From Candidatus Glassiibacteriota bacterium (lineage in GTDB: Bacteria; Gemmatimonadota; Glassbacteria; GWA2-58-10): DNA of 15,144 nt. Position numbers and translations under genes: made by a program. This document shows positions 13,308-15,144 of the stretch, one piece after another; within the stretch, counting starts at the first letter, position 1, and the number at the start of each line of letters is the position of its first letter. Under the pieces are notes generated by a model that ran no database searches, was not told the origin of the DNA, and saw only the letters and a program-made list of their open reading frames with translations. Location: positions 1-15,144 of the forward strand of contig JAUVUV010000009.1 of NCBI GenBank assembly GCA_030604975.1, given 5' to 3'.

Positions 13308-13932
13308 TCGGTTTTTGCTCCAGTTTCTTGATTACGCTTTTTTCGATTATCAGTTTACCGGCCAGCATCACATCGTGTACATTGCACTCAGCAAAAGGTT
13401 TGATTTCAACTCCGGGGATATTGTGCACCGATTTGCAGAGTAGCGGCTTGTAGCCGTCACTCATAATCAGCACACGGCTGTCTGATGCATCGGCGCTCCT
13501 GATAATTTCGGCCATCCGCTTGGTGGACGGTTCGGTGAATTCGAGGTTTTCGACCACCACAATCGCCCCCTCTTCATCTGCCTTTGCACTCAGCGCGCTG
13601 CGGAAAGCCACGCGGCGAACCTTTTTCGGCACCTTGATACTGTAATCTTTGGATTTGGGTCCGAAAATAATGCCGCCACCTCTCCAGAGCGGGCTTCTCC
13701 GTGTTCCCACCCTGGCCCTTCCGGTGCCTTTCTGACGCCACGGTTTGCTACCGGAATAATTGACCTGACTACGGTCCTTGGTGGACGCATTCCCCTGGCG
13801 CTGATTGGTGAGCAGGGCATTGACCGAGTAATAAACTGCCCCTTCAGAGACTTTCGCTCCAAAATAGCTTTCAGGCAGGGCTATTTTACCGGCCTTGGCT
13901 CCATTTTCCTTTAAAACCGCTATCTGTTTCAT
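13255..13932 (-). CDS. rplD: 50S ribosomal protein L4
   Basis: L4 binds 23S rRNA and its extended loop lines the exit tunnel; in some bacteria it also represses the S10 operon. The 225-residue product has the family blocks ALLTNQRQGNASTKDRSQVN, GSKPWRQKGTGRARVGTRRS, PLWRGGGIIFGPKSKDYSIK and VRRVAFRSALSAKADEEG. It is longer than the E. coli form (201) because of a charged, low-complexity tail (about 203-225: LEQKPNEKSVSDSEAAPADR then KK). The last 53 nt of this tail overlap rplW in another frame. The ATG at 13932 has GAGGA nearby and follows rplC by 7 nt. Confidence 0.97.
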   Translation of the reverse strand: MKQIAVLKENGAKAGKIALPESYFGAKVSEGAVYYSVNALLTNQRQGNASTKDRSQVNYSGSKPWRQKGTGRARVGTRRSPLWRGGGIIFGPKSKDYSIKVPKKVRRVAFRSALSAKADEEGAIVVVENLEFTEPSTKRMAEIIRSADASDSRVLIMSDGYKPLLCKSVHNIPGVEIKPFAECNVHDVMLAGKLIIEKSVIKKLEQKPNEKSVSDSEAAPADRKK

Positions 13933-13939
13933 CTGATCC

Positions 13940-14599
13940 TCAAACTAATATTCCGGGCAGCTGTCTTTTGGCACCGGGCTTGTTTTTCTTGTAAACGGTC
14001 ACCAGGGCGCTGGTTGGGCCGGGCACCGCACCTTTGACAAATAGGTAATTGCGTTCGGGATCAACCTTGGCCACCTTGAGATTCAATATTTTACGATTTG
14101 TATTGCCGTATTGGCCAGGCATTTTCTTATTCTTCATCACTCTTGAGGGACTGGCTGATGCGCCAATCGAACCGGGCTTACGGTGCGAGGTGCTGCCATG
14201 GGTAGCATCTCCGCTGCTGAATCCGTGGCGCTTGACCACGCCCTGGAATCCGCGTCCCTTGGTGGTAGCGCCGACATCCACCCCTTCCCCCTCGGTGAAA
14301 ATCTCCACATTGAGTTGCTGGCCCAGTTCATAGCCGGATACATCATCCACGCGGAACTCGCGCAGCACACGCGGCAGGTATCCCTTCAACTTTCTCAGGT
14401 GGCCCATGACCGGTTTGGTGACGTTCTTTTCACTCTTCTGCCCAAACCCGAGCTGAAGGGCGTTGTAGCCGTCGCCATCGATTGTTTTGATCTGGGTTAT
14501 CTGGCAAGGCCCGGCCTGAATAACCGTGACCGGTATCATCATACCACGCTCGTCAAAAATACTCATCATCCCAAGTTTTTTGCCTATCAATCCAAGCAT
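13940..14599 (-). CDS. rplC: 50S ribosomal protein L3
   Basis: L3 is an early 50S assembly protein whose central extension reaches the peptidyl transferase centre. The 219-residue product starts MLGLIGKKLGMMSIFDERGM and contains the family signature region with GFQGVVKRHGFSSGDATHGS, the central extension GSIGASASPSRVMKNKKMPG followed by QYGNTN, and the C-terminal barrel with YLFVKGAVPGP. I chose the ATG at 14599 because GAGGT sits 4 nt upstream and the family N-terminus follows; a frame from 14674 adds 25 residues unlike the family. It follows rpsJ after 83 nt that contain only weak inverted repeats. Confidence 0.97.
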   Translation of the reverse strand: MLGLIGKKLGMMSIFDERGMMIPVTVIQAGPCQITQIKTIDGDGYNALQLGFGQKSEKNVTKPVMGHLRKLKGYLPRVLREFRVDDVSGYELGQQLNVEIFTEGEGVDVGATTKGRGFQGVVKRHGFSSGDATHGSTSHRKPGSIGASASPSRVMKNKKMPGQYGNTNRKILNLKVAKVDPERNYLFVKGAVPGPTSALVTVYKKNKPGAKRQLPGILV

Positions 14600-14682
14600 C
14601 ACTACCTCTTTAAGACATACAGTAGAACAGGAGCAGACAACCAAACGCAGCTGCCTTAAAGAAACAGGTTCCAACCGCCTGA

Positions 14683-14991
14683 TCAGACCTTTATCTCGAT
14701 GTCCACGCCTGCCGGAAGGTCGAGCTTGGTCAGAGCATCAATCGTCTGAGGCTTACTGTTGTAAATTTCGATAAGCCTTTTGTGAGTTTTGATCTCGAAC
14801 TGCTCCCGGCTTTTCTTGTCGACATGCGGTGACCTGTTGACAGTGATAACATTGCGCTTGGTCGGCAGGGGAATCGGCCCCACAACCTCAGCGCCGGTTT
14901 CGATCACAGTTTTAACAATTTCCTCGGTCGAACGGTCGATCAAAGCATGATCGAAAGATTTAAGCCTTATGCGAATTTTCTGTCCCTGCAC
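14683..14991 (-). CDS. rpsJ: 30S ribosomal protein S10 / NusE
   Basis: S10 is a head protein of the 30S subunit and, as NusE, forms the antitermination complex with NusB and can link NusG to the ribosome. The 102-residue product begins MQGQKIRIRLKSFDHALIDR, has the conserved GPIPLPTKRNVITVNRSPHV and FEIKTHKRLIEIYNSKPQTI, and ends LDLPAGVDIEIKV. Length is standard (about 102-105). The start is GTG at 14991 with GAGGA well placed. It follows tuf by 20 nt, an arrangement that joins the str-type genes to the S10 cluster. Confidence 0.98.
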   Translation of the reverse strand: MQGQKIRIRLKSFDHALIDRSTEEIVKTVIETGAEVVGPIPLPTKRNVITVNRSPHVDKKSREQFEIKTHKRLIEIYNSKPQTIDALTKLDLPAGVDIEIKV

Positions 14992-15011
14992 GAAATCCTC
15001 ACGGGTCTGAA

Positions 15012-15144
15012 TTACTTGATAATCGCGGCAACCACACCGGCACCTACAGTCCGGCCTCCCTCACGTATCGCAAAACGCAACTCCTTCTCCATCGCTATCG
15101 GAGAAATCAACTCTATCGTCAACTCCACATTATCTCCAGGCATC
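15012..15144 (-). CDS. tuf: Elongation factor Tu, 3' end (start off window)
   Basis: EF-Tu brings aminoacyl-tRNA to the ribosome as a GTP complex. Only the last 43 codons and the stop (TAA at 15012-15014) are in the window. They encode the end of domain III: MPGDNVELTIELISPIAMEK, then ELRFAIREGGRTVGAGVVAA and IIK. This is the highly conserved C-terminus of EF-Tu, including the RFAIREGG segment. The gene lies 20 nt upstream of rpsJ and is probably co-transcribed with it. Whether a second tuf copy exists elsewhere cannot be seen here. Confidence 0.96.
   Translation of the reverse strand, partial: MPGDNVELTIELISPIAMEKELRFAIREGGRTVGAGVVAAIIK

Noticed and set aside
14600..14674. N-terminal extension of rplC
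   Set aside because: The added residues are unlike L3; a good ribosome binding site and the family N-terminus are at 14599.

Overview
The window is a single, uninterrupted block of translation and transcription genes, all on the minus strand, so it reads from high to low coordinates. It is bacterial. The gene order is the classic S10 - spc - alpha ribosomal protein supercluster fused into one run: tuf (3' end) - rpsJ - rplC - rplD - rplW - rplB - rpsS - rplV - rpsC - rplP - rpmC - rpsQ - rplN - rplX - rplE - rpsN - rpsH - rplF - rplR - rpsE - rpmD - rplO - secY - map - infA - rpmJ - rpsM - rpsK - rpsD - rpoA (nearly complete, runs off the left edge). I find no mobile element, tRNA, rRNA, CRISPR array or convincing intrinsic terminator. 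No stretch over 300 bases lacks a gene; the longest gap is the 167 bases between rpsD and rpoA.

Organism. Several traits together narrow the lineage without naming it: tuf directly before rpsJ; map directly after secY with no adk between them; a short zinc-ribbon (C+) S14; zinc-type S4 and L36; the presence of rpmD (L30) and of infA-rpmJ. Most genes have a recognisable Shine-Dalgarno, which argues against Bacteroidota, although the secY-map-infA order is also seen in Bacteroidota/Chlorobi-like lineages. My best guess is a poorly sampled FCB-like or Gemmatimonadota-like phylum. This is an inference from gene order and residues only.

Layout. 15144-9968 (right third) is the S10 part: EF-Tu tail, S10, L3, L4, L23, L2, S19, L22, S3, L16, L29. 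9899-5213 is the spc part: S17, L14, L24, L5, S14, S8, L6, L18, S5, L30, L15. 5213-2758 carries secretion and initiation functions: SecY, methionine aminopeptidase, IF-1, L36. 2721-1 is the alpha part: S13, S11, S4, RNA polymerase alpha. Spacing is tight, with four overlaps (rplD/rplW 53 nt, rplP/rpmC 14 nt, rpsE/rpmD 8 nt, rplO/secY 1 nt) that suggest translational coupling.

How they work together: the products build both ribosomal subunits, start translation (IF-1), deliver aminoacyl-tRNA (EF-Tu), trim initiator methionine (Map), export nascent proteins (SecY) and assemble RNA polymerase (alpha), so expression is probably coordinated. The genes are ordinary core genes and I found no undescribed system. 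What deserves a second look is regulatory: several intergenic stem-loops (around rpsC, rplP and rpoA), a near-perfect 30-nt-spaced repeat before rpsQ, a dual start arrangement at rpsE, and the unusually long rplD/rplW overlap.
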